Shown: in pieces, positions 23,901 through 33,378 of the stretch
Position numbering within the stretch: position 1 is the stretch's first letter
Layout: the number at the start of each line of letters is the position of its first letter
Source: Pseudomonas sessilinigenes
GTDB taxonomy: Bacteria > Pseudomonadota > Gammaproteobacteria > Pseudomonadales > Pseudomonadaceae
DNA length: 64,000 nt
Assembly: GCF_003850565.1 (NCBI RefSeq)
Contig: NZ_CP027706.1
Span: 1,426,001 to 1,490,000 of the forward strand
Direction: 5' to 3'
The notes under the pieces: model-generated
Seen by the model: the letters and a program-made list of their open reading frames with translations, nothing else
Database searches by the model: none
Told to the model about the DNA's origin: nothing
Position numbers and translations under genes: made by a program

Positions 23901-26750
23901 TCAGCCGGCCACCAGGACCCGGATCGCTTCCAGGCGCAGGGCGGCTTTTTCGAGCATGGCCAGGCCTTGCTCGCGCTGCTTGCGCAAGGCGACCAGTTCA
24001 CTGTCGCGGACGGTAGGGTTGACCGCCTGCAACGCGGTCAGGCGCGCCAGTTCTTCATCGGTATCGGCGGCCAGGCGACGCTGGGCCTCGGCCACGCGCT
24101 CGGCGTGACGGGGGGCGACCTTGGCCTCGCCGGCGTTGATTTTCGGCGCCAGCTGGTCGCGCTGGGCCTGGATGAACTTGTTGGCGCTGGCCTTGGGCAC
24201 GCTTTCCAATTGGTCGTTCAGGGTTTCGAAGGCCACCCGTGGCGACAGGTCGTTGCCATTGGCGTCCAGCAGGCAGCGCAGGGCGGCCGGCGGCAGGTAG
24301 CGGCCCAGTTGCAGCGAGCGCGGAGCCACTACTTCGCTGACGTAGAGCAATTCCAGCAGCACGGTACCGGGCTTGAGCGCCTTGTTCTTGATCAGCGCCA
24401 CGGCGGTGTTGCCCATGGACCCGGACAGCACCAGGTCCATGCCGCCCTGCACCATCGGGTGTTCCCAGGTGATGAACTGCATGTCCTCGCGGGACAGGGC
24501 CTGGCCGCGGTCGTAGGTGATGGTCACGCCTTCGTCGTCGCCCAGGGGGAAGCTGGCGTCGAGCATCTTCTCGCTGGGCTTGAGGATCAGGGCGTTTTCC
24601 GAATGGTCCTCGCTGTCGATGCCGAACGCGTCGAACAGGGTCTCCATGTAGATCGGCAGGGCGAACTGGTCGTCCTGCTCGAGGATCGCTTCCACCAGGG
24701 ACTCGCCTTCGCCGGCACCACCGGAGTTCAGCTCCAGCAGGCGGTCGCGACCTGCGTGCAGCTCCGATTCCAGGCTCTCGCGTTCACCACGGGCTTCGTC
24801 GATCAGGGCTTGCCACTGGCCGTCGTCGGCGTTTTCCAGCAATGGCAGCAGGCGTGGGCCGAACTGGTGCTGCAGGGCATTGCCGGTCGGGCAGGTATTG
24901 AGGAAGGCGTTCAGCGCCTCGTGGTACCACTGGAACAGGCGCTCTTGCGGGCTGGTCTCCAGGTACGGCACATGCAGCTCGATCACGTGCTTCTGGCCGA
25001 TCCGGTCCAGGCGGCCGATCCGCTGTTCCAGCAGGTCCGGGTGCGAGGGCAGGTCGAACATCACCAGGTGATGGGCGAACTGGAAGTTGCGGCCTTCACT
25101 GCCGATTTCCGAACAGATCAGCACCTGGGCGCCGAACTCTTCGTCGGCGAAGTAGGCGGCGGCGCGGTCGCGCTCGAGGATGTTCATGCCTTCGTGGAAG
25201 ACCGTGGCCGGGATGCCGGACCGTACGCGCAGCGCGTCCTCCAGGTCCATGGCGGTCTCGGCGTGGGCGCAGATCACCAGGACCTTGGTGCGCTTGAGCA
25301 TCTTCAGTTGGTCGATCAGCCACTCGACCCGAGGGTCGAACTTCCACCAGCGCTGTTCGTCGTCGCCGGCATCGGGCTGGGCCTGGAAGCTGACTTCCGG
25401 GTACAGCTCGGCGTGTTCGCCCAGGGGCAGTTCCAGGTATTCGTCCGGGCACGGCAGCGGATAGGCGTGCAGCTTGCGCTCCGGGAAGCCCTGGACCGCG
25501 GCGCGGGTATTACGGAACAGCACGCGGCCGGTGCCGTGGCGGTCCAGCAGTTCGCGTACCAGGCGTGCGCTGGCTTCGCTGTCGCCATCATTGACGGCGG
25601 CCAGCAGGGCTTCACCTTCGTTGCCGAGGAAGCCCTGGATGGTCTTGTGCGCTTCGGGAGACAGGCGGCCCTGGTCCAGCAGTTCTTGCACGGCCTCGGC
25701 CACCGGCCGATAGTTCTCGCTCTCGGCGCGGAAAGCCGCCAGATCGTGGAAACGGTTCGGGTCCAGCAGGCGTAGGCGGGCGAAGTGGCTATCCTGGCCC
25801 AGTTGTTCCGGGGTCGCAGTCAGCAGCAGCACCCCAGGGATGGTCTCGGCCAGTTGCTCGACCAGGGCGTATTCCGGGCTGGCTTGTTCTTCGTGCCAGA
25901 CCAGGTGGTGGGCTTCGTCCACCACCATCAGGTCCCAGCCGGCGGCGAACAGCGCGTCCTGGGCCTTTTCGTCGTCCACCAGCCATTCCAGCGCCACCAG
26001 GGCCAACTGGGTGTCTTCGAACGGGTTGCTGGCATCGCTTTCGATGAAGCGTTCTTCGTCGAACAGTGCGACCTGCAGGTTGAAGCGCCGGCGCATTTCC
26101 ACCAGCCACTGGTGCTGCAGGTTCTCCGGAACCAGGATCAGCACCCGGCTGGCACGGCCCGACAGCAGCTGGCGATGGATCACCAGGCCGGCCTCGATGG
26201 TCTTGCCCAGGCCCACTTCGTCCGCCAGCAGGACCCGTGGCGCGATACGGTCGGCGACTTCACGGGCGATATGCAACTGGTGGGCAATGGGTTGGGCACG
26301 CACGCCGCCCAGGCCCCAGAGTGGCGATTGCAGCTGGCGGCTGGTGTGTTCCAGGGTGTGGTAGCGCAGCGAGAACCAGGCCAGCGGGTCGATCTGCCCG
26401 GCGAACAGGCGATCGCTGGCCAGGCGGAACTGGATGAAGTTCGACAGCTGGGTTTCCGGCAGGGTGACCGGTTCGTTCTGCCCATTGAGGCCGTGGTAGA
26501 CCAGCAGGCCGTCGACGTCCTCGACTTCCTGGACGGTCATTTTCCAGCCTTCGAAGTGGGTGATGCTGTCACCCGGCGAGAACCTCACGCGAGTGAGGGG
26601 CGCATTCCGTAGCGCATACTGGCGAGTGTCGCCAGTGGCCGGATAGAGCACGGTCAGCAAGCGGCCGTCCTGTGCCAGAACGGTGCCTAGACCTAGCTCG
26701 GCTTCGCTGTCACTGATCCAGCGTTGCCCCGGTTGATACTGCTGCGCCAT
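23901..26750 (-). CDS. rapA: RNA polymerase-associated ATPase RapA
   Basis: A 949-residue SWI2/SNF2 ATPase that binds RNA polymerase and helps recycle it after transcription. The N-terminal Tudor-like pair covers about residues 1-110. Walker A DEVGLGKT is at 177-184 and the DEAH box at 278-281. The second RecA lobe shows [24 protein letters not shown] and the helicase motif [13 protein letters not shown]. The C-terminal RapA-specific domain ends at VLVAG. Its length matches E. coli RapA (968). It is convergent with the MFS gene and probably monocistronic. Confidence 0.96.
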   Translation of the reverse strand: MAQQYQPGQRWISDSEAELGLGTVLAQDGRLLTVLYPATGDTRQYALRNAPLTRVRFSPGDSITHFEGWKMTVQEVEDVDGLLVYHGLNGQNEPVTLPETQLSNFIQFRLASDRLFAGQIDPLAWFSLRYHTLEHTSRQLQSPLWGLGGVRAQPIAHQLHIAREVADRIAPRVLLADEVGLGKTIEAGLVIHRQLLSGRASRVLILVPENLQHQWLVEMRRRFNLQVALFDEERFIESDASNPFEDTQLALVALEWLVDDEKAQDALFAAGWDLMVVDEAHHLVWHEEQASPEYALVEQLAETIPGVLLLTATPEQLGQDSHFARLRLLDPNRFHDLAAFRAESENYRPVAEAVQELLDQGRLSPEAHKTIQGFLGNEGEALLAAVNDGDSEASARLVRELLDRHGTGRVLFRNTRAAVQGFPERKLHAYPLPCPDEYLELPLGEHAELYPEVSFQAQPDAGDDEQRWWKFDPRVEWLIDQLKMLKRTKVLVICAHAETAMDLEDALRVRSGIPATVFHEGMNILERDRAAAYFADEEFGAQVLICSEIGSEGRNFQFAHHLVMFDLPSHPDLLEQRIGRLDRIGQKHVIELHVPYLETSPQERLFQWYHEALNAFLNTCPTGNALQHQFGPRLLPLLENADDGQWQALIDEARGERESLESELHAGRDRLLELNSGGAGEGESLVEAILEQDDQFALPIYMETLFDAFGIDSEDHSENALILKPSEKMLDASFPLGDDEGVTITYDRGQALSREDMQFITWEHPMVQGGMDLVLSGSMGNTAVALIKNKALKPGTVLLELLYVSEVVAPRSLQLGRYLPPAALRCLLDANGNDLSPRVAFETLNDQLESVPKASANKFIQAQRDQLAPKINAGEAKVAPRHAERVAEAQRRLAADTDEELARLTALQAVNPTVRDSELVALRKQREQGLAMLEKAALRLEAIRVLVAG

Positions 26751-26968
26751 GCTGCCTGACTCCCGCTTTGAAAAAGCCGACTATCTTAACGGAACGTAGC
26801 TTGCAGTCCAAAGAACTCTGATTAAAACCCTTGGAGAAAAAGTAGCGTAAGCGGCGTATTCGTCGGGGCGCAGGGCACTATTGGCTGACGACTGGGTCAC
26901 ACTTTTGCGACCGATGGCTCAAGTCGCCCATGCCGCGGCCGACAGCCTGCCGACAGGAGACCAATAAC

Positions 26969-27310
26969 ATGTTGCCACCGATGCTCCCCTTGAGCGCCGT
27001 GCCCGTCACCTCCCAGCAGGATCCGATCCGCCAGCGACCGGATATCCCGCCTGTGGTGCCGGTGCAGGAGAGCTCCAACGAAAGCACGATCGACCTGCAA
27101 AAGCGCGATGCCGAGCAGTCGGCCCTGCTTTTGCGCGAGGAGCAGCAACGCCAGCAGGAGCGGCAACGTCGCCAGCGTGAAGAGCACGAGGATCCGGAGC
27201 AGCATCTGGCGGTGCCCGGCGACGAATTGAATGCCGACAACACGGTGCCGGTGGTGCCATTGATCGAAGATGCCCCGCGTCAGGGGTTGTGGGTCGACGT
27301 CGAGGTCTGA
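26969..27310 (+). CDS. Small hydrophilic conserved protein
   Basis: A 113-residue protein of unknown function. It starts MLPPMLPLSAVPVTS after an AGGAGA ribosome site. A long charged stretch rich in Q, R and E (about residues 45-75, EEQQRQQERQRRQREEHE) probably forms a coiled coil. There is no signal peptide or domain. Homologues in Pseudomonas are sometimes mislabelled as aspartate-semialdehyde dehydrogenase, which is not supported by this sequence. Its last 31 nt overlap the end of the convergent PLP enzyme gene. Confidence 0.65.
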   Translation: MLPPMLPLSAVPVTSQQDPIRQRPDIPPVVPVQESSNESTIDLQKRDAEQSALLLREEQQRQQERQRRQREEHEDPEQHLAVPGDELNADNTVPVVPLIEDAPRQGLWVDVEV

Positions 27311-28512
27311 CTCCCGGGGCCGCAAGCGGCCCGTTCCCGAAGCGCTTGCAGCAGGCGCTCGATTTCTTCCTCGCCGGTCAAGTGGCTCAGGGCGATCCGC
27401 GCAATGCTGGTCAGGCCGCGGGCCTGCATGTCCAGCGGGGTGTAGGCCACGCCGTTGGCTCCGATATTGATGCCCTGGCGCGCCAGCTGTGCCTTGAGGG
27501 CAAAACTGTCCCAACCTGCCAGCGTGAAGGCGATCAACCCCGATTGCTGCCCGGGTGTGCCCAGGTCCTGGCGTTGCAGGCCGGGGATGCGGTCCAGGGC
27601 CGGGCGCAGCCGGTCGCTGAGGTCTCGGATGCGCTGGTGGATGGCCGCGATGCCGATCGCGTTGAGTTCCTGCAGGGCATTGGCCAGTCCGGCCAGCAGT
27701 ACTTGTGACATCTCGCTGGTTTCAAAGCGCCTGGCATCGCCACGCAGGCTGAAGCCTTGCCCATTCCAGGGGGCCGACAGCACATCCCGGGGCTGGGGTT
27801 GCAAGCGTTCGAGGAAGCCAGGCCTGATATAGAGCAGTGCAGTGCCCCGTGGGCCGCGCAGGTACTTGCGTCCAGCGCCCTTGAGCACGTCGCAGCCCAG
27901 GGCCTGGACATCGCAGGGTATCTGCCCCAGGGCCTGCCCGGCATCGATGAAGTAGGGAATGCGCCAGCGGCGCGCCACCTGGCCAATGGCAGCCGCCGGA
28001 TTGATCAGGCCGCCATTGGCCGGAAGCCAGGTGAGGGCGATCAGCCGGACTCGGGCATCGAGCATGGACTCCAATGCCGACACCGATACCGCGCCATGGC
28101 TGTCGCAGGGAATCACCTCCAGTTGGGCGCCGGCCGCCACGGCACTGGCCATGCAGGCCAGGTTGCCGCCCCATTCATGTCGTCCCACGAGGATTCGATC
28201 GCCGGGTTGCCAGCGGGGCAGGGCGCTGAAGGCCATGCCCCAGGCAGCCGAGCCACTGCTGGTCAAGGCGATGGCGGTAGTTGAAGTATTGAGCAGGCGG
28301 GCTGCGGCCTGGCGGGCTTGTTCCGACCAGTCTGTAGCCGTTGCGGCCTCCATCGGCCCTGCATGGGCCTCGTGTTGCAGTTGCCCAAGCATGGCATCCA
28401 GGGTGCCCTGGCTGGGTAGCGACGCTCCGGCGTGGTTGAAGTGGCAGACCCGGGCGCAGCCAGGGGTCGCCTGGCGCAAACGAGCGAGGTGCCCCGGGTC
28501 CAGATTGTTCAT
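27280..28512 (-). CDS. Aminotransferase class V-fold PLP enzyme
   Basis: A 410-residue cysteine-desulfurase-like PLP enzyme. The N-terminus has CHFNHAGASLPSQGTLDAM. The cofactor aspartate is in PYFIDAGQALGQ, and the Schiff-base lysine lies in LKGAGRKYLRGPRGTALL. A cysteine-desulfurase active-site cysteine loop is not evident, so transamination, epimerisation or C-S/C-N lyase chemistry is more likely. It overlaps the upstream RidA gene by 4 nt (28509-28512), so the two are coupled. A RidA partner suggests that the enzyme releases an enamine/imine intermediate. The substrate is unknown. Confidence 0.85.
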   Translation of the reverse strand: MNNLDPGHLARLRQATPGCARVCHFNHAGASLPSQGTLDAMLGQLQHEAHAGPMEAATATDWSEQARQAAARLLNTSTTAIALTSSGSAAWGMAFSALPRWQPGDRILVGRHEWGGNLACMASAVAAGAQLEVIPCDSHGAVSVSALESMLDARVRLIALTWLPANGGLINPAAAIGQVARRWRIPYFIDAGQALGQIPCDVQALGCDVLKGAGRKYLRGPRGTALLYIRPGFLERLQPQPRDVLSAPWNGQGFSLRGDARRFETSEMSQVLLAGLANALQELNAIGIAAIHQRIRDLSDRLRPALDRIPGLQRQDLGTPGQQSGLIAFTLAGWDSFALKAQLARQGINIGANGVAYTPLDMQARGLTSIARIALSHLTGEEEIERLLQALRERAACGPGSQTSTSTHNP

Positions 28513-28979
28513 GGCCTGAGCTCGAAGATCGCGTCCACTTCTACGGCAACACCGGCCGGCAAGCTGGCCACTCCAACGGCGGTACGGGCATGCCGCCCTT
28601 TCTCCCCGAGGGCGTTGACCAGCAGGTTGGAGGCGCCATTGGCCACGGTGCTGTGGTCCTGGAAGTCGCCGCTGGCGGCAATGAAGACGCCCAGCCGGTC
28701 GATGCGTTGCAGTTGTGCCAAGTCATCGTCCAGGGCCGCCCCCAGTTGGGCCAGCAAGCCCAGTGCGGCCAGCTCGGCAGCCTCGGCGCCCTGTTCCGGC
28801 GAGAGGCTTTCGCCAAGCCGCCCGAGCAGGGCCGGGCGGCCCTGTTGCAGGGGAATCTGCCCGGAAATGAACAGCAGGTTCTGGCTGCGCACCTGGTTGA
28901 CGTAGTTGGCGGCGGGCTGGCTGGGTTCAGGCAGTTCCAGGCCCAGTTGTCGTATGCGCTGCTTGAGTGAGTCGTGCAT
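28509..28979 (-). CDS. RidA-family enamine/imine deaminase
   Basis: A 156-residue YjgF/YER057c/UK114 protein of the longer subgroup. Family segments are NYVNQVRSQNLLFISGQIPL and the C-terminal ARTAVGVASLPAGVAVEVDAIFEL. These proteins hydrolyse reactive enamines or imines released by PLP enzymes. It is first in a two-gene unit with the class V PLP enzyme, linked by an ATGA overlap. The start ATG at 28979 was chosen for the homology start; the upstream open frame is unconserved. Confidence 0.87.
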   Translation of the reverse strand: MHDSLKQRIRQLGLELPEPSQPAANYVNQVRSQNLLFISGQIPLQQGRPALLGRLGESLSPEQGAEAAELAALGLLAQLGAALDDDLAQLQRIDRLGVFIAASGDFQDHSTVANGASNLLVNALGEKGRHARTAVGVASLPAGVAVEVDAIFELRP

Positions 28980-29044
28980 GGTCGGTCCTCGAGTGGAAGG
29001 CTGGCAGCTTCGGCCTTCGCTCCAGGAGCGACAAACGGATAGAT

Positions 29045-29935
29045 CTAATCCGACGTATCTATATTTCTCATGGGTGCCTGTCCCGATAACCATTGGGCGA
29101 AACACTGCGCCGCCGGATTCAGCCGATCTTCGGCGCTGACCAGCCAGTAGCCGATCTGGCTTTCCAGGGCGGGCAGGTCGAACGCATCTACCAGGCTGCC
29201 CTGGGCCAGGTGGCGCTGGATCAGTTGGCGGCGCCCCATGGCGATGCCCTGGCCGGCTACCGCAGCTTCCACCACGATGTTGTAGTCGTGCAGCATCACC
29301 TGCGGGTGCGGGGCGAGGTTGACGCCGTACCTGGCGCTCCAGTCGTCCCATTCAAAGGGCTGGTGGGAGCGGGACATCAACAGCGGTGCCTGAGCCAGGG
29401 TGGTGGCCTTGAGTTCAGGGCTGCAGACGGGAGACAACTGCTCGGCGAGAAAACGTGTGGCATGGACCTTCGGCCAGGGGCCCTTGCCGTAGCGAATGGC
29501 CAGGTCGACTTCGGCGCCGGCGACGTTCGCCAGTTCGATGGCCGGCTGCAGTTCCAGCTGGATCTCTGGATGGCGTCGGCTGAAGTCCGTCAGTCGCGGT
29601 GCCAGCCACAAGGTGGCAAAGGAGGCCAGCAGGCCCACGCGCAGGACCTGCCGGGTGCTGGGGGCGAGCAGCTCCTGGGTTGCCAGGGCGATTTGCTCCA
29701 GGGCTGGACGGATCTGTTGGTAATAGGCGGCTCCCACGGCAGTCAGGTCGATGGCCCGGGTGCGGCGGACGAACAGCGATTGACCCAGGTAGTCCTCAAG
29801 CTTGTGGACTTGATGGCTGACTGCGCTTTGGCTCACGCACAGTTCGTGGGCGGCCTTGATAAAGCTCAGGTGGCGGGCCACGGCTTCGAAGGCGCGTAGC
29901 GCCAACAGTGGCGGCAGGTGCTTGGGCATGTCCAC
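29045..29935 (-). CDS. LysR-family regulator (GcvA-like)
   Basis: A 296-residue LysR regulator. The N-terminal HTH reads LLALRAFEAVARHLSFIKAAHELCVSQSAVSHQVHKLE, quoted here only to mark its span (about residues 10-47). The effector domain contains DLAIRYGKGPWP and AVAGQGIAMGRRQLI, as in the GcvA/AmpR branch. It lies 65 nt upstream of the RidA gene on the same strand, so it probably controls that pair, possibly in one transcript. The start is either ATG at 29935 or the ATG two codons later (MPKHLPPL). Confidence 0.9.
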   Translation of the reverse strand: MDMPKHLPPLLALRAFEAVARHLSFIKAAHELCVSQSAVSHQVHKLEDYLGQSLFVRRTRAIDLTAVGAAYYQQIRPALEQIALATQELLAPSTRQVLRVGLLASFATLWLAPRLTDFSRRHPEIQLELQPAIELANVAGAEVDLAIRYGKGPWPKVHATRFLAEQLSPVCSPELKATTLAQAPLLMSRSHQPFEWDDWSARYGVNLAPHPQVMLHDYNIVVEAAVAGQGIAMGRRQLIQRHLAQGSLVDAFDLPALESQIGYWLVSAEDRLNPAAQCFAQWLSGQAPMRNIDTSD

Positions 29936-30099
29936 TAAGCGTTTCCTGGGGCGGTTCCGAATGGGCCATTGTGCGGATAAAAAATCCCGGCGGCAGCGAT
30001 TTTATAGCCCGGTTGCGGGTCTGATGGCTGGTCAGGGGCCGCGTCAAACCGCATTATTGATCCCATTCGCCATTGAACCTCTGTGATACCAGGCAAGCC

Positions 30100-30261
30100 A
30101 TGAATCAAGAACCCAAGCTGATCGATCTGAATGCCGAACGCGCCAAGCGCGTACATGACCTCAATGAGAAGCGCCTGAATGAAGTACGCCAGGCTTTCGA
30201 ACAGGCGATGCCCTTGGGCAAGACCAAGAAAAAGCCAAAAAACAAACCGAAAAAGCGCTGA
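30100..30261 (+). CDS. Small lysine-rich conserved protein
   Basis: A 53-residue basic protein. The first ~35 residues look like an amphipathic helix (IDLNAERAKRVHDLNEKRL). The tail is almost entirely lysine with proline and asparagine (KTKKKPKNKPKKR), suggesting nucleic-acid contact. The function is unknown. ATG at 30100 is preferred over the upstream 30073 start because MNQEPKLIDLNAERAKR is the conserved beginning. Confidence 0.65.
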   Translation: MNQEPKLIDLNAERAKRVHDLNEKRLNEVRQAFEQAMPLGKTKKKPKNKPKKR

Positions 30262-30276
30262 TCAGGGCGTTTTCCG

Positions 30277-30290
30277 TTGATATAGGTCAG
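30277..30290. promoter_or_regulatory. Anr/Fnr-like box, distal
   Basis: TTGATATAGGTCAG fits the Anr/Fnr pattern TTGAT-N4-ATCAA at eight of ten defined positions. It lies 129 nt upstream of ccoM. Confidence 0.4.
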
Positions 30291-30326
30291 TTATTCCCCC
30301 TTCCTCGTTCCCCGTCTTTGGCGTCA

Positions 30327-30340
30327 TTGACGCCGGTCAA
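30327..30340. promoter_or_regulatory. Anr/Fnr-like box, proximal, upstream of ccoM
   Basis: TTGACGCCGGTCAA is a symmetric Anr/Fnr-type site. Its centre is about 41 nt before a plausible start point that would follow a TTAACT -10 element (30362-30367). This is the class II activator position expected for oxygen-limited expression of an oxidase subunit. Confidence 0.55.
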
Positions 30341-30405
30341 TTTTCCCCTGCGCCTCTTTGGTTAACTTAGCTCCATCGCAACGAGGCACGAGCAGGAGGC
30401 TGGTC

Positions 30406-30522
30406 ATGTTTTTCGACAATGTGGTGTTCGCCGGAGTGCTGACAGTCGGCCTCATGGTTTTGTTCTTCGCAGGTTTTGGATTCTTCATCTGGAAAGACGC
30501 AAACAAGCGTAAAAAACCTTAA
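30406..30522 (+). CDS. ccoM: cbb3-type cytochrome c oxidase subunit CcoM
   Basis: A 38-residue single-helix membrane protein (begins MFFDNVVFAGVLTVGLMV, then FFAGFGFFIWKD and a lysine-rich end). The sequence closely resembles CcoM, a small subunit found in the cbb3 oxidase of Pseudomonas stutzeri that aids assembly and stability. A strong AGGAGG ribosome site lies 6 nt before the ATG. Two Anr/Fnr-like boxes stand upstream and a terminator follows. The main cbb3 genes are not in this window. It is easily missed because of its size. Confidence 0.85.
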   Translation: MFFDNVVFAGVLTVGLMVLFFAGFGFFIWKDANKRKKP

Positions 30523-30556
30523 GTCTCTCCAGAGCAACGAGCACGCAAGGCATTTT

Positions 30557-30582
30557 GGGCAACTTCGGTTGCCCTTTTTTTT
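30557..30582 (+). terminator. Rho-independent terminator of ccoM
   Basis: Stem GGGCAA (30557-30562) with TTGCCC (30569-30574), a loop containing CTTCGG, followed by eight T. It lies 34 nt after the ccoM stop. Confidence 0.9.
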
Positions 30583-30620
30583 GCCCGCGAAAAAGTGGTC
30601 CGGCATTGAATGCCAGGCAT

Positions 30621-30652
30621 AAAAAAGGTGCGCCCTGGGGCGCACCTTTTTT
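30621..30652. terminator. Terminator of pitA, bidirectional
   Basis: A 15-bp near-perfect inverted repeat (AAAAAAGGTGCGCCC at 30621-30635, GGGCGCACCTTTTTT at 30638-30652). On the minus strand it ends the pit gene at 30671. Confidence 0.88.
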
Positions 30653-30670
30653 CTGGCCGGGACTCGCTCG

Positions 30671-32146
30671 TCAGCTGCCCAGGACCTTGGAAGCGGCCCA
30701 GAACAGGCCGGCCGACAGGGCTACGGTGGCGGGCAGGGTCAGGACCCAGGCCATCAGGATGGTCTTCACCGTGCCGCTCTGCAGGCCGCTCTTGTTGGCG
30801 ACCATGGTCCCGGCCACGCCGGAGGAGAGCACGTGGGTGGTGGAGACGGGCAGGCTGAACACGTTGGCCAGGCCGATCAGGCCGGCTGCGGTGATCTGCG
30901 CCGACATGCCCTGTGCATAGGTCATGCCTTGCTTGCCGATCTTCTCGCCGATGGTCTGCACCACGCGTTTCCAGCCGATCATGGTGCCCAGGCCCAGGGC
31001 CAGGGCCACGGCCAGGATCACCCAGAATGGTGCGTACTCGGTGGTGGCGGTCAGGTCCTTGCGCAGCTTGTCCAGGTCGGCCTTTTCACGGGCGGCCAGG
31101 CCAGGCAGCTTGCCGACCTTTTTCGCCGTGTCGTCCAGGCACAGCAGGTAGCGACGCACTTCGATACGGTCTTCCGGGGACAGCGAGTGGTAGTCGGAAA
31201 CGCCTTTGAGGCTGCTCAGCAGGGCGCTGATGGTCGGTTCGGTCTGCTGTGGGTTGCAGCGGAACTTGCCGGGAAGGTCGTCCTTCACGCTCTTGCCCAG
31301 GGCCAGGAACTCGCCCAGGGATTCATGGTTGCGCTGGTAGAACTGGCTCAGGTGCAGGGTGGCGTCGCGGGTACGCTCGATCTGGTAGGTGGTGCTGTTG
31401 AGGTCCAGCACGAATTGCGCGGGCACGATGCCGATCAGCACCAGCATGATCAGGCCGATGCCTTTCTGGCCATCATTGGAGCCGTGGACGAAGCTTACGG
31501 CCATGGCCGAGATCACCAGTACCAGGCGGTTCCAGAACGGTGGGTGCTTCTTGTCGTCGACCTTGCGCCGTTGCTCCGGGGTCTTGTGCATCTTCGAGAT
31601 CGGGCGCCACCACTTCAGGCCGATCAATACCAGCGCTGCAATAATGAAGCCGGCCATGGGCGAGAACACCAGGGATGCACCGATATCGATCGCCTTCTGC
31701 CAGTTCACCCCGTCGCCCAGGGGGATGTCGTTGAGCAGGGCATTGGCCAGGCCGACACCGAGGATCGAGCCGATCAAGGTATGAGAGCTGGAAGCCGGGA
31801 TGCCGAAGTACCAGGTGCCCAGGTTCCAGGCGATGGCCGCGGCCAGCAAGGAGAAGACCATGGCCAGGCCGTGGCCGGTGTTGACGTTGATCAGCAACTC
31901 GACCGGCAGCAGATGGACGATGGCATAGGCCACGCCGACACCGCCAAGGAGCACGCCGAGGAAATTGAATACACCGGAAAAGAATACGGCCAGGTGCGGC
32001 GGCATGGCTTTGGTGTAGATAACAGTGGCAACCGCATTTGCGGTGTCATGAAAGCCGTTGATGAACTCGTAGGCGAGGACAAAAGCCAGGGCGAGCAAGA
32101 GGCTCACAAGCACCCAAGCATCCAGTCCGCTGAATAAATCGATCAT
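30671..32146 (-). CDS. pitA: Low-affinity inorganic phosphate transporter (Pit family)
   Basis: A 491-residue inner-membrane carrier for metal-phosphate with proton symport. Both halves carry the Pit signature: N-terminal FINGFHDTANAVATVIYT and the second copy SFVHGSNDGQKGIGLIMLVLIG (quoted in part). A long hydrophilic loop (about residues 230-400) separates the two membrane halves. E. coli PitA has 499 residues. It is monocistronic, with a strong terminator downstream. No PhoB box was recognised upstream, which suits a constitutive transporter. Confidence 0.92.
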   Translation of the reverse strand: MIDLFSGLDAWVLVSLLLALAFVLAYEFINGFHDTANAVATVIYTKAMPPHLAVFFSGVFNFLGVLLGGVGVAYAIVHLLPVELLINVNTGHGLAMVFSLLAAAIAWNLGTWYFGIPASSSHTLIGSILGVGLANALLNDIPLGDGVNWQKAIDIGASLVFSPMAGFIIAALVLIGLKWWRPISKMHKTPEQRRKVDDKKHPPFWNRLVLVISAMAVSFVHGSNDGQKGIGLIMLVLIGIVPAQFVLDLNSTTYQIERTRDATLHLSQFYQRNHESLGEFLALGKSVKDDLPGKFRCNPQQTEPTISALLSSLKGVSDYHSLSPEDRIEVRRYLLCLDDTAKKVGKLPGLAAREKADLDKLRKDLTATTEYAPFWVILAVALALGLGTMIGWKRVVQTIGEKIGKQGMTYAQGMSAQITAAGLIGLANVFSLPVSTTHVLSSGVAGTMVANKSGLQSGTVKTILMAWVLTLPATVALSAGLFWAASKVLGS

Positions 32147-32521
32147 GAAGGTTTTCTGACCCGGTCATAAGGGGGCGCGATTATGCCAGAAAACCCTGCT
32201 AATCAATGCACAAGGTGCTCACCGGTAACATTCTTCAACGAAAAAGCTGACCCAGGGCAGAGTTTTTTCCGATCCACAACAGAGGCCGCAACCCACTGAT
32301 TTCACTGGGGGAGGGCGGGTTGAACGCAAGTCGGAGCCAGGTTTTCTCGAGGTTAAAACGTTTGTATGAAATTTCAGGGAAAGGGCTTGTCGGGTGCTGT
32401 CTCTCGCCAGGATGGAGCTAGACAGAGAGCGGCTCGGGGTGTTGAGCGTCGATGACTGGCCTGGCCGTCGAGATCATCGATCGGACCAGGAGCAAGCCCC
32501 AGGCGTGTCAGGCCGATAACG
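32147..32521. other. Intergenic region upstream of pitA
   Basis: 375 bases without a supported gene. The first ~80 bases (AT-rich) are the likely pitA promoter. A reading frame at 32374-32694 overlaps the small protein at 32522-32722 and has no family feature. I see no repeat or riboswitch. Confidence 0.4.
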
Positions 32522-32722
32522 TCACGGTTGTTCGGTCTTGAGCTCTTTTTCCATCTTTTGCAGTTCTTGGCTGAAGGCTTGGTCGGCGATGCTTGCACGT
32601 TTGCGCCAAGGTTTACGTTCAGGCTCTGGTTGGGCGGCATAAAGGGTGACTTCGCCACCGTAAACTTCCTTGTAACGTTGTTCCTGGCGCTCAAGTTCCG
32701 CGCGCAGTTCGTCTTTCGTCAC
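32522..32722 (-). CDS. Small conserved hydrophilic protein
   Basis: A 66-residue charged protein (starts [25 protein letters not shown]; ends [10 protein letters not shown]). No domain is recognised; the helical, highly charged ends suggest a coiled coil. GTG at 32722 is chosen because AGGTAA precedes it by 7 nt and the upstream in-frame codons are not conserved-looking. The function is unknown. Confidence 0.55.
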   Translation of the reverse strand: MTKDELRAELERQEQRYKEVYGGEVTLYAAQPEPERKPWRKRASIADQAFSQELQKMEKELKTEQP

Positions 32723-33378
32723 AGTGTTACCTAATTGAGTAAAGGTCCATCCCGGTGTAACGCATGGCTGGGTACGGCTGTAAAGAGCTTGGGCATCGCC
32801 CACTAGAGCTCCTTGCTCCTGGCTCTTTCGCTCGTACCTTCTTGTTGTATGCGGCTACGCCACCGGATGAAGACAACTGTCGTAGCAACAGTGTTGTTTG
32901 TTGCAGGCGAATGAACCGAATCTAGTTTAGGGTCAAGCGCTTGCATTCGGCGACCAACTAAAGCTTGAGGTCACCTGGGCGAGATATCGCAGAACTGATT
33001 CTGCACTCCACACTCGACTAGTATAGCTTTGCTAAAGAATAACTCTATGACTGAGAAGCTTAAAATAGCCAACTTTATTATGAGAGTTTTGTTACATAGA
33101 AGTGTAATGGTTGCTCAAAAAAGGAGCGCCTAGTGTCGGTTTGTACAAGTCCAAATGAAGTGAATCTACCGGTTACGGGTTACAAAAATGGCATTGCAGC
33201 GCATAGAGCTTCCACTGGCAGCGATGCGGGCCCATGAAGCAGGGATACCGTGCCCGAATCCATAGGCTACGATGAGCGCCCCATAGTTCGATAATCGCCC
33301 TGGGTCGCTGGCAAGAACTTGTACTGCATCTCCAATGCAGTTTGTAATACGGCAGAATTTCGCCGCACAGAGCCCGCC
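32723..33378. other. Long AT-richer intergenic region upstream of pcaR
   Basis: 656 bases without a supported gene. 32990-33130 is markedly AT-rich compared with its neighbours and may be promoter DNA or an old insertion scar. A PcaR-type box lies at 33286-33300. No tRNA, repeat or terminator was recognised. Confidence 0.45.
33286..33300 (+). promoter_or_regulatory. PcaR box upstream of pcaR
   Basis: GTTCGATAATCGCCC matches the known PcaR site GTTCGATAATCGCAC at 14 of 15 positions and lies 79 nt before pcaR, consistent with autoregulation. Confidence 0.8.

Noticed and set aside
23865..25775. 636-codon plus-strand frame opposite rapA
   Set aside because: Antisense shadow with repetitive V/Q/G composition.
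32374..32694. 106-codon minus-strand frame
   Set aside because: Overlaps the better supported small protein at 32522-32722 and shows no conserved pattern.
33047..33133. 28-residue reading frame
   Set aside because: No recognisable family and no good ribosome site; kept only as a note in the AT-rich patch finding.
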